This document shows, piece after piece, positions 9,368 to 20,751 of a DNA stretch of 36,330 nucleotides. The position numbers and the translations under genes are program-made. The stretch lies in contig CANRLO010000008.1 in NCBI GenBank assembly GCA_947631495.1, forward strand, positions 1 to 36,330, read 5' to 3'. Position 1 is the stretch's first letter, and each line of letters starts with the position of its first letter. The stretch comes from an uncultured Clostridia bacterium (lineage in GTDB: Bacteria; Bacillota; Clostridia; TANB77; CAG-508). Below the pieces are notes generated by a model, which saw nothing but the letters and a program-made list of their open reading frames with translations, ran no database searches and was not told the DNA's origin.

Positions 9368-9802
9368 ATGGAATTTTTAATGCAATATAAATATTTAATT
9401 GTACCAATTTTGGTATGGTTCTTTATTCAATTATTTAAAGTAATATGGGATTTAGTAGTAACACATAAATTTGATTTTAAACGCATTTTAGGAGCAGGGG
9501 GAATGCCAAGCTCTCATTCTGCTGTTGTTACTTCACTAGCTACCATGATAGGAAAAACGCAAGGTCTTACTTCTCCTATTTTTGCTCTTTCTGTTATATT
9601 TGCTTGTATAGTTATGTATGATGCAGCAGGAATAAGAAGGGCAGCAGGAAAACAAGCAAAGTTATTAAACAAACTAATCGAAACACCAGGATTAAGCAAT
9701 TTACAAGTGCAAGAAAAATTGGTAGAAGTATTAGGGCATACACCTGTGCAAGTATTTGTAGGAGCACTTATTGGTGTAGTAGTAGGAATAATTTTTGGGT
9801 AA
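9368..9802 (+). CDS. Divergent PAP2 / DUF212 family membrane protein (YuiD-like)
   Basis: GGMPSSHSAVVTSLAT, DAAGIRRAAGKQAKLLN, LGHTPVQVFVGALIG. Confidence 0.9.
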   Translation: MEFLMQYKYLIVPILVWFFIQLFKVIWDLVVTHKFDFKRILGAGGMPSSHSAVVTSLATMIGKTQGLTSPIFALSVIFACIVMYDAAGIRRAAGKQAKLLNKLIETPGLSNLQVQEKLVEVLGHTPVQVFVGALIGVVVGIIFG

Positions 9803-9828
9803 TATTGTATATGTACCTTTAGAAAGAA

Positions 9829-11502
9829 ATGGTGATGAAAATGGAAGATATTGAAATAGCAAGAAAAGTAAAATTAGAAGAAATCACAAAAGTTGCAAAA
9901 GACTTAGGAATAAAAGAAGAAAATATAGAGCCTTACGGAAAATATAAAGCAAAAATTTCTCTAAAAGAAATGCAAGAATGTAAAAATAAAGAAAATGGAA
10001 AATTGATTTTAGTAACTGCCATTAACCCAACTCCATTAGGAGAAGGAAAGACCACCATTTCCATTGGACTTGCCGATGGTCTAAAAAGAATAGGAAAAAA
10101 GGTTATTTTAGCATTAAGAGAGCCATCTTTAGGTCCTGTATTTGGTATAAAGGGTGGTGCCACAGGAGGAGGCTATTCACAAGTAGCACCAATGGAAGAT
10201 ATTAACTTGCACTTTACAGGAGACTTGCATGCTATTACTTCTGCGAACAACCTATTATCTGCTATGATTGATAACCATATTTATAGTGGAAATGAACTAA
10301 ACATAGAAAAAGTAACATGGAAAAGATGTGTAGATTTAAATGATAGACAATTAAGAGTGGTAAATACTGGTCTATCGAATGAAAAAAATATTGTGCCAAG
10401 GGAAGATGGTTTTGATATTACTGTTGCTTCTGAGGTTATGGCAATTTTTTGCCTTGCTACTAGTTTAGAAGATTTAAAAAGAAGACTTGGCAATATTATC
10501 ATTGGCTACAACAAAGAAGGAAAGCCTGTTACAGCACATGATTTAAAAGCAGAAGGTGCTATGTGTGTTTTATTAAAAGATGCTTTCTGCCCTAATTTAG
10601 TACAAACTTTAGAACATACACCAGCCATCATTCACGGAGGACCATTTGCCAATATTGCACATGGTTGCAATAGTATTATGGCTACCAAACTTGCTTTAAA
10701 ATTAGCAGACTATACTGTAACTGAAGCAGGATTTGGAGCAGACTTAGGAGCAGAAAAATACCTAGATATTAAAACAAGAAAATTAGAAAAAGTGCCAGAT
10801 GCTGTAGTTATTGTAGCTACCATTAAAGCATTAAAATATCATGGTGGTATGCCAAAAGAAGAACTAGCAAACGAAGATATCGAAGCATTAAGAAAAGGAA
10901 GTAAAAACTTATTAAAGCATATTGAAAACATCAAAGAAAAATTTGGATTAAACGTTATTGTAGCTATCAATAAATTTAACCAAGATACAGAAAAAGAAAT
11001 TAGTACTCTGCAAGAAATATTACAAGAAAAACAAGTTACTTTAAGTTTAGTAGAAGCATGGGGAAAAGGTTCAAGTGGAGCAATAGATATTGCAGAAAAA
11101 GTAATAGCATTGTGTGAAGAAAAAGAGCATTTTGAACCGATTTATACATTAGAAGATAGCATTAAAACAAAAATTGAAAAAGTAGCAAAAAATATTTATG
11201 GAGCAGAGGGAGTAGAATACACCAAAGAGGCAGAAGAACAAATAGAACAAATAATACAACTAGGATACAATAACCTACCAGTTTGCATTGCCAAAACACA
11301 ATATTCTTTTTCAGATGATAGTAAAAATTTAGAATGTAAAGAACCTTTCAACATTCATGTAAAAGAAGTAAAATTAAAAGCAGGAGCAGAGTTTATTATA
11401 GTGTTAACAGGAAAAATTATGACGATGCCAGGACTTCCTAAAAAACCTGCCGCAGAGCAAATAGATATAGATGAAAATGGAAATATTGTAGGAATATTTT
11501 AA
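9829..11502 (+). CDS. fhs: Formate-tetrahydrofolate ligase
   Basis: NPTPLGEGKTTISIGLADGL, FGIKGGATGGGYSQVAPMEDINLHFTGD, TGKIMTMPGLPKKPAA. Confidence 0.97.
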   Translation: MVMKMEDIEIARKVKLEEITKVAKDLGIKEENIEPYGKYKAKISLKEMQECKNKENGKLILVTAINPTPLGEGKTTISIGLADGLKRIGKKVILALREPSLGPVFGIKGGATGGGYSQVAPMEDINLHFTGDLHAITSANNLLSAMIDNHIYSGNELNIEKVTWKRCVDLNDRQLRVVNTGLSNEKNIVPREDGFDITVASEVMAIFCLATSLEDLKRRLGNIIIGYNKEGKPVTAHDLKAEGAMCVLLKDAFCPNLVQTLEHTPAIIHGGPFANIAHGCNSIMATKLALKLADYTVTEAGFGADLGAEKYLDIKTRKLEKVPDAVVIVATIKALKYHGGMPKEELANEDIEALRKGSKNLLKHIENIKEKFGLNVIVAINKFNQDTEKEISTLQEILQEKQVTLSLVEAWGKGSSGAIDIAEKVIALCEEKEHFEPIYTLEDSIKTKIEKVAKNIYGAEGVEYTKEAEEQIEQIIQLGYNNLPVCIAKTQYSFSDDSKNLECKEPFNIHVKEVKLKAGAEFIIVLTGKIMTMPGLPKKPAAEQIDIDENGNIVGIF

Positions 11503-11508
11503 GAAAAA

Positions 11509-11545
11509 AGAAAGATTTGGTATAAGTCCAAATCTTTCTTCTTTA
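11509..11545. terminator. Bidirectional terminator between fhs and the convergent minus-strand gene
   Basis: AGAAAGATTTGG-TATAAGT-CCAAATCTTTCT followed by T-rich sequence. Confidence 0.8.
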
Positions 11546-11932
11546 TCTACCATCATCACTTCTTTGAAATCTATCAAAATCAAGTGCACTCATATCTTTT
11601 GACTTTTGTCCTGTCCATTTTGAAGCTTCAAGAGCTTCCATTCTAGGATTTACATTTTTGCTTTGTTTATCAAGCTCTACAAGTCTGTTCTCTAAACTAG
11701 AATTAAGTTTCTGTAATTCAGCTAAACTTTTTCTTTTTAATTCATAACTAGAAGTATGTGATAAATTCCAAATACTACTGTCAAAACTATTTAATTTTTT
11801 AATTTCATCTACTAAATTTACTATTTTTTCAGCTAATCTTGATTTTTCATATTCTTCATTTACTTGAGGTTGTAATGTTTCAGTATTTTTTGAACCTGAA
11901 AAAAATCCACGAATATTATCCATTAATCCCAT
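11543..11932 (-). CDS. Hypothetical coiled-coil protein (129 aa)
   Basis: AAAGGAGG upstream of ATG 11932; intact frame; no recognised family. Confidence 0.7.
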   Translation of the reverse strand: MGLMDNIRGFFSGSKNTETLQPQVNEEYEKSRLAEKIVNLVDEIKKLNSFDSSIWNLSHTSSYELKRKSLAELQKLNSSLENRLVELDKQSKNVNPRMEALEASKWTGQKSKDMSALDFDRFQRSDDGR

Positions 11933-12086
11933 AACAATACCTCCTTTTGTTAGGTAATTTCTAATATAATATAATTATACTATAAAAGGTAGAAAAAGTC
12001 AAAAATTTCATAAATAACCTACTGTACATTATTTTACTTATATAGTGCAACGAATAAGAAAAAATTTAAATCTTTCTAAAATATTC

Positions 12087-12103
12087 CTTACAGAAAACTT
12101 ACA
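12087..12103. promoter_or_regulatory. Putative response-regulator box: CTTACA-N5-CTTACA
   Basis: Two 6-mers with 11-nt period, 9 nt upstream of TTGTCA -35. Confidence 0.5.
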
Positions 12104-12112
12104 TTTTCGCCA

Positions 12113-12141
12113 TTGTCATAAAGTAATACACATGATAAAAT
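12113..12141 (+). promoter_or_regulatory. Promoter for the two-component operon
   Basis: TTGTCA, 17 nt, TAAAAT with TG extension. Confidence 0.65.
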
Positions 12142-12159
12142 AAACAAGAGGGGAGTTAT

Positions 12160-12810
12160 ATGGTTAAAATATTAATAGTAGAAGATGAAAAAAATATCTC
12201 CAAGTTAATACAAGATACTTTAAGTTTAGCAAAATATGAATTTGATTGTAGCTTTGATGGAGAAGATGCTCTGAAAAAAATAAAGAATAATATATATGAT
12301 TTAATCTTATTAGATATAATGTTACCAAAAATGGACGGTTTTGAATTAATAGAACAATTGGAAAATAATAATGTTCCTATTATTTTTTTATCTGCAAAAA
12401 CAGATGTCAATACTATAGTAAGAGGCTTAAAAGGCGGTGCACAAGATTATATTACTAAACCATTTGAACCATTAGAATTGTTAGCCAGAATTGAATTAAG
12501 ATTGCAAAATAAAAAGCAAAAAGAAGAACATTTTAAAAATATTAAAATAAATGTAGAAACAAGAAGCGTTTATAAAGACAAAGAAGTTATTTCTTTGGCA
12601 CCAAAAGAATATGAACTTTTAAATTTATTAGTAAAAAATAAAAATAAAGTATTAACAAGAGATGAAATTCTAAATAAAGTATGGGATATCAACATAGATA
12701 TTGAAACAAGAACAGTTGATTATCATATACAACAATTAAGAAGAAAACTAGATTTAAAAGAAAATATTATAACCATTAATAAAATAGGTTATATGTTAAA
12801 AGAGGAGTAA
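12160..12810 (+). CDS. OmpR/PhoB-family response regulator
   Basis: Receiver domain (VEDE, LLDIMLPKMDG, LSAKTD, YITKPF) and winged helix (LAPKEYELLNLL...RTVDYHIQQLRRKL). Confidence 0.96.
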   Translation: MVKILIVEDEKNISKLIQDTLSLAKYEFDCSFDGEDALKKIKNNIYDLILLDIMLPKMDGFELIEQLENNNVPIIFLSAKTDVNTIVRGLKGGAQDYITKPFEPLELLARIELRLQNKKQKEEHFKNIKINVETRSVYKDKEVISLAPKEYELLNLLVKNKNKVLTRDEILNKVWDINIDIETRTVDYHIQQLRRKLDLKENIITINKIGYMLKEE

Positions 12811-12813
12811 AAA

Positions 12814-14214
12814 ATGCGATTTGGACAAAAAATTTTTTTAATAGCCTTTATTCTTATTATAATATCAATTAACTTAATTGGTATTATAATGATAAATTAT
12901 ACTTATCAAATGGATATGGAAAAAGAAATTGAAAAAGATATGATTCAAATTAATAGCATTATGGCAGAAGTGGAAAATGGAATTGCTAATTGGTCTAATA
13001 TTGCTAATATATATTTAAAAAATGATGTGTATATAGAACTATATAAAGGTGGAAAGAAAGTATATACGAATTTTAAAGAAGAATACCCACAAATAGAAGA
13101 AAAATTATTAACACAAGCAGATAAGAAAACATCAGAAGAAATCTATTATTCTAATACAGATGTATTAGAGGAACCATATATCGATGTCTATATTGAAGAA
13201 AATAAACTATTTATGAAAATGAGAAAAGATGCACAAGTAATAGTCACATTATTTAATATTTCTGAAATAAATGATAGAAAACAAGAACAAGTAAATTACT
13301 TTGTAAAACTTAGTTTAACTACTTCCTTTAATATCGCTCTTTTCTTATCTTTTAGTGTTAGTTTTGCAACTAGAAAAATTAAAAAATTAAATAAAGTAGT
13401 AGAAGAAGTAGAAAAAGGAAATTATTCAGCTAAAATAGAAAAATGCGGAAATGATGAAATAGGTAATGTAGCAGAAAGCTTTAATAAAATGACAACTGCT
13501 ATACAAAACCACATTTCACAAATTCAAGAAGTTTCTGAAAATAGAAAAAGATTTATTGGAAATTTAACGCATGAAATAAGAACACCACTAACATCTATTG
13601 TAGGGTATTCTAGTTTAATAAAAAATAAGAAAGCAACAGATGAAAAAGTCATTTTAGAATATTGCAATAGAATCTATGAAGAAGGAAAATATATAGAAAA
13701 AATTTCACAAAAACTAATGGACTTATTACTTTTAGAAAATGGTCATTTAGAAATAGAAAAAATAGATTTATCGAAAGAATTAAATAATATCATAGAGGAA
13801 TTGCAAGAGGTATTTCCAAATGTAGTATATGAAAAAGAAATTACCCCTAATGTATTTCTTGATACAGATAAAATATTATTAAAATCTCTTATTGTAAATT
13901 TAGTAAAAAATGCAATAAGAGCTTATGAAAAAGAGCCAGTTGTTAGAATAGAATTATCTCCAAATAAAGAGATAAAAATTATCGATTATGGAAAAGGAAT
14001 TCCTGCAAGTGAATTAGAAAAAATCAAAGAACCATTTTACACATTAAGCAAAGATAGAAATAGAAAGACTTCTGGAATGGGATTAGGGCTTCCTCTATGT
14101 ATTAAGATAATAGAAATGCAACAAGGAACATTAGAAATACAAAGTAAAGAAAATGTAGGAACAGAAATTACAATAAAATGGAGTGATAAAAATGAAAGGA
14201 AAGGGAACACTTAA
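12814..14214 (+). CDS. Sensor histidine kinase (TM, HAMP, HisKA, HATPase)
   Basis: FIGNLTHEIRTPLTSIVGYSSL, NLVKNAIRAYE, DYGKGIP, GMGLGLPLC. Confidence 0.96.
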   Translation: MRFGQKIFLIAFILIIISINLIGIIMINYTYQMDMEKEIEKDMIQINSIMAEVENGIANWSNIANIYLKNDVYIELYKGGKKVYTNFKEEYPQIEEKLLTQADKKTSEEIYYSNTDVLEEPYIDVYIEENKLFMKMRKDAQVIVTLFNISEINDRKQEQVNYFVKLSLTTSFNIALFLSFSVSFATRKIKKLNKVVEEVEKGNYSAKIEKCGNDEIGNVAESFNKMTTAIQNHISQIQEVSENRKRFIGNLTHEIRTPLTSIVGYSSLIKNKKATDEKVILEYCNRIYEEGKYIEKISQKLMDLLLLENGHLEIEKIDLSKELNNIIEELQEVFPNVVYEKEITPNVFLDTDKILLKSLIVNLVKNAIRAYEKEPVVRIELSPNKEIKIIDYGKGIPASELEKIKEPFYTLSKDRNRKTSGMGLGLPLCIKIIEMQQGTLEIQSKENVGTEITIKWSDKNERKGNT

Positions 14215-14911
14215 ATTTATTTTAAGTTTGGTTATAATTTTAATATTATATTTTGGTGTTATTTTTCACATCGATTATTTTACTTTATCTTATAATGGAA
14301 AATTAGAAAGTTACATCAATCCATATTATCAGTCAAATCAGCAGACTAATATATTAGATGCCATAGAATTATGTAGTAATAATGAAGAACTTACAGAAAA
14401 AAATATAGAAGTAATTAAAAATAGTAAAGTGATTCGAAATATATTATATCAAGCAGCACACATAGAAGAAAATCAGTTAGATGAGTATATACAGTATTTA
14501 AAGAAAAAAGATAAAATACGAGTGGTACAACTTAATTATCGAATTCTTTATATTAACGATACAAGCTACCAATTAGCCTTCTCTTTAGATACGAATAATA
14601 TTCTATATAGAAAAGTGATGACAAATTCGCAAAGTGTTGAATTGTGGAAAGTAGAAGAAATAACAGCGCAAAATAAAAATGAAATATATGAAAAGGTAAA
14701 AAAACAATTGGAAATTAGAAAAATAACAGAAAAATTTGCTTTCGAACCACAAATTTTTTATCTTAAATCTTATGATGAAAAAATAGGAAATTTAGGGATG
14801 GTTTATGTTATAGAAGATACCAAAAATCATATAAGAGTAGAATATGAAATGGTAAGTGATGAAATCTTAAATCTTCGAATTGGATTTGAAAATTTTATAG
14901 TAAAAGTTTAA
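14192..14911 (+). CDS. Membrane-anchored extracellular protein, third gene of the two-component operon
   Basis: N-terminal TM helix LKFILSLVIILILYFGVIF; overlaps the kinase 3' end; GGAG upstream of ATG 14192. Confidence 0.75.
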   Translation: MKGKGTLKFILSLVIILILYFGVIFHIDYFTLSYNGKLESYINPYYQSNQQTNILDAIELCSNNEELTEKNIEVIKNSKVIRNILYQAAHIEENQLDEYIQYLKKKDKIRVVQLNYRILYINDTSYQLAFSLDTNNILYRKVMTNSQSVELWKVEEITAQNKNEIYEKVKKQLEIRKITEKFAFEPQIFYLKSYDEKIGNLGMVYVIEDTKNHIRVEYEMVSDEILNLRIGFENFIVKV

Positions 14912-14912
14912 A

Positions 14913-14940
14913 CTTACAAAAAACTTACAAAAGGCTTACA
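14913..14940. promoter_or_regulatory. Putative response-regulator box: (CTTACA-N5) x3
   Basis: CTTACA at 14913, 14924 and 14935, exact 11-nt period, upstream of the FemAB-like gene. Confidence 0.55.
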
Positions 14941-15001
14941 AAAACTAGGTTAAATAAAGAAAAAGAAATAGTATCCTCTAAATATAAGGAGGATATTTTT
15001 T

Positions 15002-16039
15002 ATGGAAGAAATAAAAGAATACGAAGCATTTATAAAAAAACAAGAACTATGTGATTTTCAACAATCTGTAAAATGGGCAAAAGTAAAAACATTATGGCAA
15101 AATGAAATAATTATTTTAAAAGATAAACAGCAAAATATTATAGCTAGTATGAGTATTTTAATACGAAAAATTCCTTTTTTTGGTCATATTATGTATGTGC
15201 CAAGAGGACCAATAGGAAATTTATATGAGGAAAAAGTGCTAAAAGAAATAACCAATCAAGTAAAACAAATGGCAAAAAAATACAAGGCATTTGTCCTTAT
15301 TATAGAGCCAAATATAAAAAAAGAAGATGAGACATTTCAAAACTTAGCTCTTTCTTTAGGATATAAAATCAATAGTAAAGCTATAAAGTTTGAACAAGAA
15401 ATACAGGCAAGACATAATTTTAGACTAAATTTAGAAAATAAAACAGAAGAAGAGGTGTTTCAAAATTTTTCACCAAAAACAAGATATAATATAAGATTAG
15501 CCATAAAAAAAGGAGTGATTGTAGAAGAAAAAAACGAAACAGGAATTGATGAATTTTATGAACTAATGCAAGAAACAGGAAAAAGAGATTCTTTTCGAAT
15601 AAGAACAAAAGAATATTTTGAAACTATCTTACAGGAATTCCCCAAAGAAGCAAAAATCTTTATAGCTTATTATAAAAAAGAACCAATTTCTGCTATTATG
15701 ATAATGCAATATGGAAATAAAATGTGGTATTTGTATGGAGCAAGTGGAAACAAAAATAGAAATCTCATGTCAACTTATTTATTACAGTGGGAAATGATAA
15801 AATTAGCAATAAAAGAACATTGCAAAATATATGATTTTAGAGGAGTATCCATGGAAAAAGGAGAAAACGGTGGTCTATATCGTTTCAAAAAAGGTTTTGG
15901 AGGAGATTTCATTGAATTAATAGGAGAAATTTATATACCATTTAGACCTATTTTTTATTTCTTTTATAAAATAGCAAAGAAAATATTTTGCAACTTACGA
16001 TATATACTTTATCAAATAAGAATTTATTATGAAAAATAA
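15002..16039 (+). CDS. FemAB-family peptidyltransferase (GNAT-fold peptidoglycan bridge synthesis protein)
   Basis: SVKWAKVK, RGPIG, FSPKTRYNIRLAIKKGV, YDFRGVS...GLYRFKKGFGGDFIELIGE; AAGGAGG upstream. Confidence 0.88.
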   Translation: MEEIKEYEAFIKKQELCDFQQSVKWAKVKTLWQNEIIILKDKQQNIIASMSILIRKIPFFGHIMYVPRGPIGNLYEEKVLKEITNQVKQMAKKYKAFVLIIEPNIKKEDETFQNLALSLGYKINSKAIKFEQEIQARHNFRLNLENKTEEEVFQNFSPKTRYNIRLAIKKGVIVEEKNETGIDEFYELMQETGKRDSFRIRTKEYFETILQEFPKEAKIFIAYYKKEPISAIMIMQYGNKMWYLYGASGNKNRNLMSTYLLQWEMIKLAIKEHCKIYDFRGVSMEKGENGGLYRFKKGFGGDFIELIGEIYIPFRPIFYFFYKIAKKIFCNLRYILYQIRIYYEK

Positions 16040-16130
16040 TGAAATGAAAATGACATGAATTAGTATTTTAAATCATATAATTACAACGAAGCTTTTTTTG
16101 TGAAAACTATGTGAATTTTACAAAATAGTA

Positions 16131-16157
16131 TTGACATTTTTTAGAAATGGGTATAAA
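16131..16157 (+). promoter_or_regulatory. groESL promoter
   Basis: TTGACA (16131-16136) and TATAAA (16152-16157), 15-nt spacer, next to CIRCE. Confidence 0.6.
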
Positions 16158-16160
16158 TTA

Positions 16161-16187
16161 TTAGCAGTCTCGAATAAAGACTGCTAA
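16161..16187. promoter_or_regulatory. CIRCE element (HrcA operator), variant
   Basis: TTAGCAGTC-N9-GACTGCTAA; canonical CIRCE is TTAGCACTC-N9-GAGTGCTAA. Confidence 0.85.
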
Positions 16188-16257
16188 TTATATAACAAAA
16201 AATCAATCAAGACTAACTATTTGATTACAATAGTTTTTCTTAAAAATAAGGAGGTAA

Positions 16258-18181
<1,924 letters not shown>

Positions 18182-18186
18182 AATAA

Positions 18187-18222
18187 AATACCAGTATCAA
18201 GTTCAAGATACTGGTATTTTTT
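18187..18222 (+). terminator. Terminator after groEL
   Basis: AATACCAGTATC-AAGTTCAA-GATACTGGTATT then TTTT. Confidence 0.85.
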
Positions 18223-18237
18223 AAATATTTATTTATA

Positions 18238-18289
18238 TTAAAAGACTATAAATAGTTATTTAAAATATAACTTATTTATAGTCTTTTAA
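18238..18289. repeat. Second large inverted repeat in the groEL-mutL intergenic region
   Basis: 17-nt exact arms TTAAAAGACTATAAATA / TATTTATAGTCTTTTAA, 18-nt loop. Confidence 0.65.
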
Positions 18290-18378
18290 ATTTTACAAAA
18301 AAAATACAAAAAAACTATACAAAATCAAACAAATAATGATATAATTTGAAAGAAAGATAAAAAGACGGAGGAAGAAAC

Positions 18379-20712
18379 GTGGGAAATATTGTATTATTAG
18401 ATGATTTAACAATTAACAAAATTGCAGCAGGAGAGGTAATTGAAAGACCTGCATCTGTTGTAAAAGAATTAGTAGAAAACTCTATTGATGCTGGAGCAAC
18501 CAATATCAATGTAGAAATTAAAAATGGAGGAATTTCATATATTCGTGTTACAGATAACGGAAAAGGAATTATGCCAGACGATATGGAAATTGCTTTTGAA
18601 CGCCATGCTACTAGCAAAATCCGTGTAGCAGAAGACTTAGAAACAGTAAAATCTATGGGTTTTAGAGGTGAGGCTTTAGCTAGTATCGCAGCTATCAGTA
18701 AAGTTTCTATGAAATCAAAAACGATGGATAATGATACTGGTTATGAAATTATAGTAGAAGGTGGAGATGTTCTTCAAAAAGAAGAAGCAGGTTGTCCAAA
18801 TGGAACTACTATAACTATTGAAAACTTATTTTATAATACACCTGTACGTTATAAATTCTTAAAAAAGGATTTTACCGAAGCGGGTTATATTGAAGATGTA
18901 ATGACAAGAATTGCTTTAATTCATCCAGAAATTGCAATCAAGTTTATTAGTTCAGGAAAAACCATTATTCAAACTGCAGGTAATGGTCAATTAAAAGATG
19001 TAGTATATCATATTTATGGAAAAGAAATTGCAGAAAATATTTTAGATGTTTCATACGAATATGAGGATATTAAAGTAACAGGAGTTATTGGAAGACCATC
19101 TATTTCTCGCTCAAATCGTGCTAACCAAATCTTCTTTGTAAACAAAAGATATGTAAAAGATAAAACCTTAACTAGCAGTGCAGAACAAGGTTTTAAAGGT
19201 ATGGTTACAATTGGAAAATTTGGATTTCTTATTCTAAATATTGAAATGAATCCTCAAAAAGTAGATGTAAACGTTCACCCTGCAAAATTAGAGGTTCGCT
19301 TTGAAGAAGAATCAAAAGTATTCAAGGCAGTTTATCATGCTATTAAAGATACACTTTTAAAAAATGATTTAATAGCAAATCAAGAAAAAGAACATTACAT
19401 GGAAGAAAAACAAGAAAAACAAGAAAAACAGGAAATACCAGAAATACCAGAAAAACAAGTGGAACCAAAAAGTTTATTCCAAAAATTTATGGCACGAAAA
19501 GAACAAAAAGAAGAAACTCCAGAAGAACCAACAATGATAGAACAGATATATGAGACAAGAAAATTAAATATTCCAACAAAAGAAGAATATAACAATAACT
19601 TTAATAACATTATGGGAAAAATGGCAGAAATGAAAAAAACAATTGATGCCTATAAAGGTATTGATAATTCTAATGCTTCTATTGTAGCAGAAAATGAACA
19701 AACAAAAGAGAGCGAAAAAATAGATGAAAAAGAACAAACAGAAACAAATAATCAAGAAACTATGGAAGTAGAATTATCAGAAAAACAAGAAAATACCATG
19801 AAAGTGGAATTACCAGAAGAACAACAACAAACTATTAGAATAGATATACCTTCAGAAGAAATGCAAGAAACAAAAGTAATGACAGAAGAAATGAAACAAG
19901 AAATTGCACAAGCAATAGAAGAAAATGAAGAGACTCCAAAAATGGATATTAAACAAATCATGGAAGAGGAACAAATACAAAAGCCATTTGATGAAATGTA
20001 TACTTCTGTTTTTGGAAGTGCACCTATTAAAGAAACAGTTCTAAAAGAAGAATCAGAAGAATATAAGTTGCCAGAAGCACAATTTGAAACAGGAGAAAAT
20101 CTATCTGTTTTTGAAGGACAAGAAGATTATAAAATTCCTGCCTACAAGTTTATAGGAATTGCATTTTCAACTTATATTATGATTGAACTTGGAAAAGAAT
20201 TATACATTATAGACCAACATGCAGCACATGAAAGAATTATGTATGAAAAAGTAAAAGAAAATTATTATAGAGAAGATGGTAAAGATTCTCAATTAATGTT
20301 ATTGCCAGATATTATAACCTTAACTCATAAAGAAATGGATATTGCAAAAGATAACATGGAAATGTTTAAAAAGGCAGGATTTATTCTAGAAGAATTTGGA
20401 GAAAACACTATTAAATTAACAGGCGTTCCTAATATTTGCTTAGATTTAGATACTAAAGAATTATTCTTAGAAACTTTAGATGAAATTAATACAGTAGCAA
20501 GAACAGCAAAACAAGAAATAGAAGAAAAATTTATTGCAACAGTTGCTTGTAAAGCAGCAGTGAAAGCAAATATGGCATTAACCAAACAAGAAGTAGAAAG
20601 TTTAATGGATGAATTACTAAAATTGCCTAATCCTTTTACTTGTCCACATGGAAGACCAACAGCAATTAAAATGACAAAAGTAGACATTGAGAAGAAATTT
20701 TCTAGAAGATAA
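18379..20712 (+). CDS. mutL: DNA mismatch repair endonuclease MutL
   Basis: IAAGEVIERPASVVKELVENSIDAGA, GFRGEALASIAA, DQHAAHERIMYE endonuclease motif, ACKAAVKANMAL, CPHGRPT; GTG start after GGAGG. Confidence 0.97.
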   Translation: MGNIVLLDDLTINKIAAGEVIERPASVVKELVENSIDAGATNINVEIKNGGISYIRVTDNGKGIMPDDMEIAFERHATSKIRVAEDLETVKSMGFRGEALASIAAISKVSMKSKTMDNDTGYEIIVEGGDVLQKEEAGCPNGTTITIENLFYNTPVRYKFLKKDFTEAGYIEDVMTRIALIHPEIAIKFISSGKTIIQTAGNGQLKDVVYHIYGKEIAENILDVSYEYEDIKVTGVIGRPSISRSNRANQIFFVNKRYVKDKTLTSSAEQGFKGMVTIGKFGFLILNIEMNPQKVDVNVHPAKLEVRFEEESKVFKAVYHAIKDTLLKNDLIANQEKEHYMEEKQEKQEKQEIPEIPEKQVEPKSLFQKFMARKEQKEETPEEPTMIEQIYETRKLNIPTKEEYNNNFNNIMGKMAEMKKTIDAYKGIDNSNASIVAENEQTKESEKIDEKEQTETNNQETMEVELSEKQENTMKVELPEEQQQTIRIDIPSEEMQETKVMTEEMKQEIAQAIEENEETPKMDIKQIMEEEQIQKPFDEMYTSVFGSAPIKETVLKEESEEYKLPEAQFETGENLSVFEGQEDYKIPAYKFIGIAFSTYIMIELGKELYIIDQHAAHERIMYEKVKENYYREDGKDSQLMLLPDIITLTHKEMDIAKDNMEMFKKAGFILEEFGENTIKLTGVPNICLDLDTKELFLETLDEINTVARTAKQEIEEKFIATVACKAAVKANMALTKQEVESLMDELLKLPNPFTCPHGRPTAIKMTKVDIEKKFSRR

Positions 20713-20751
20713 CAATAGAAATCAATAAAATGAGAAAGGAAATATTTGAAA

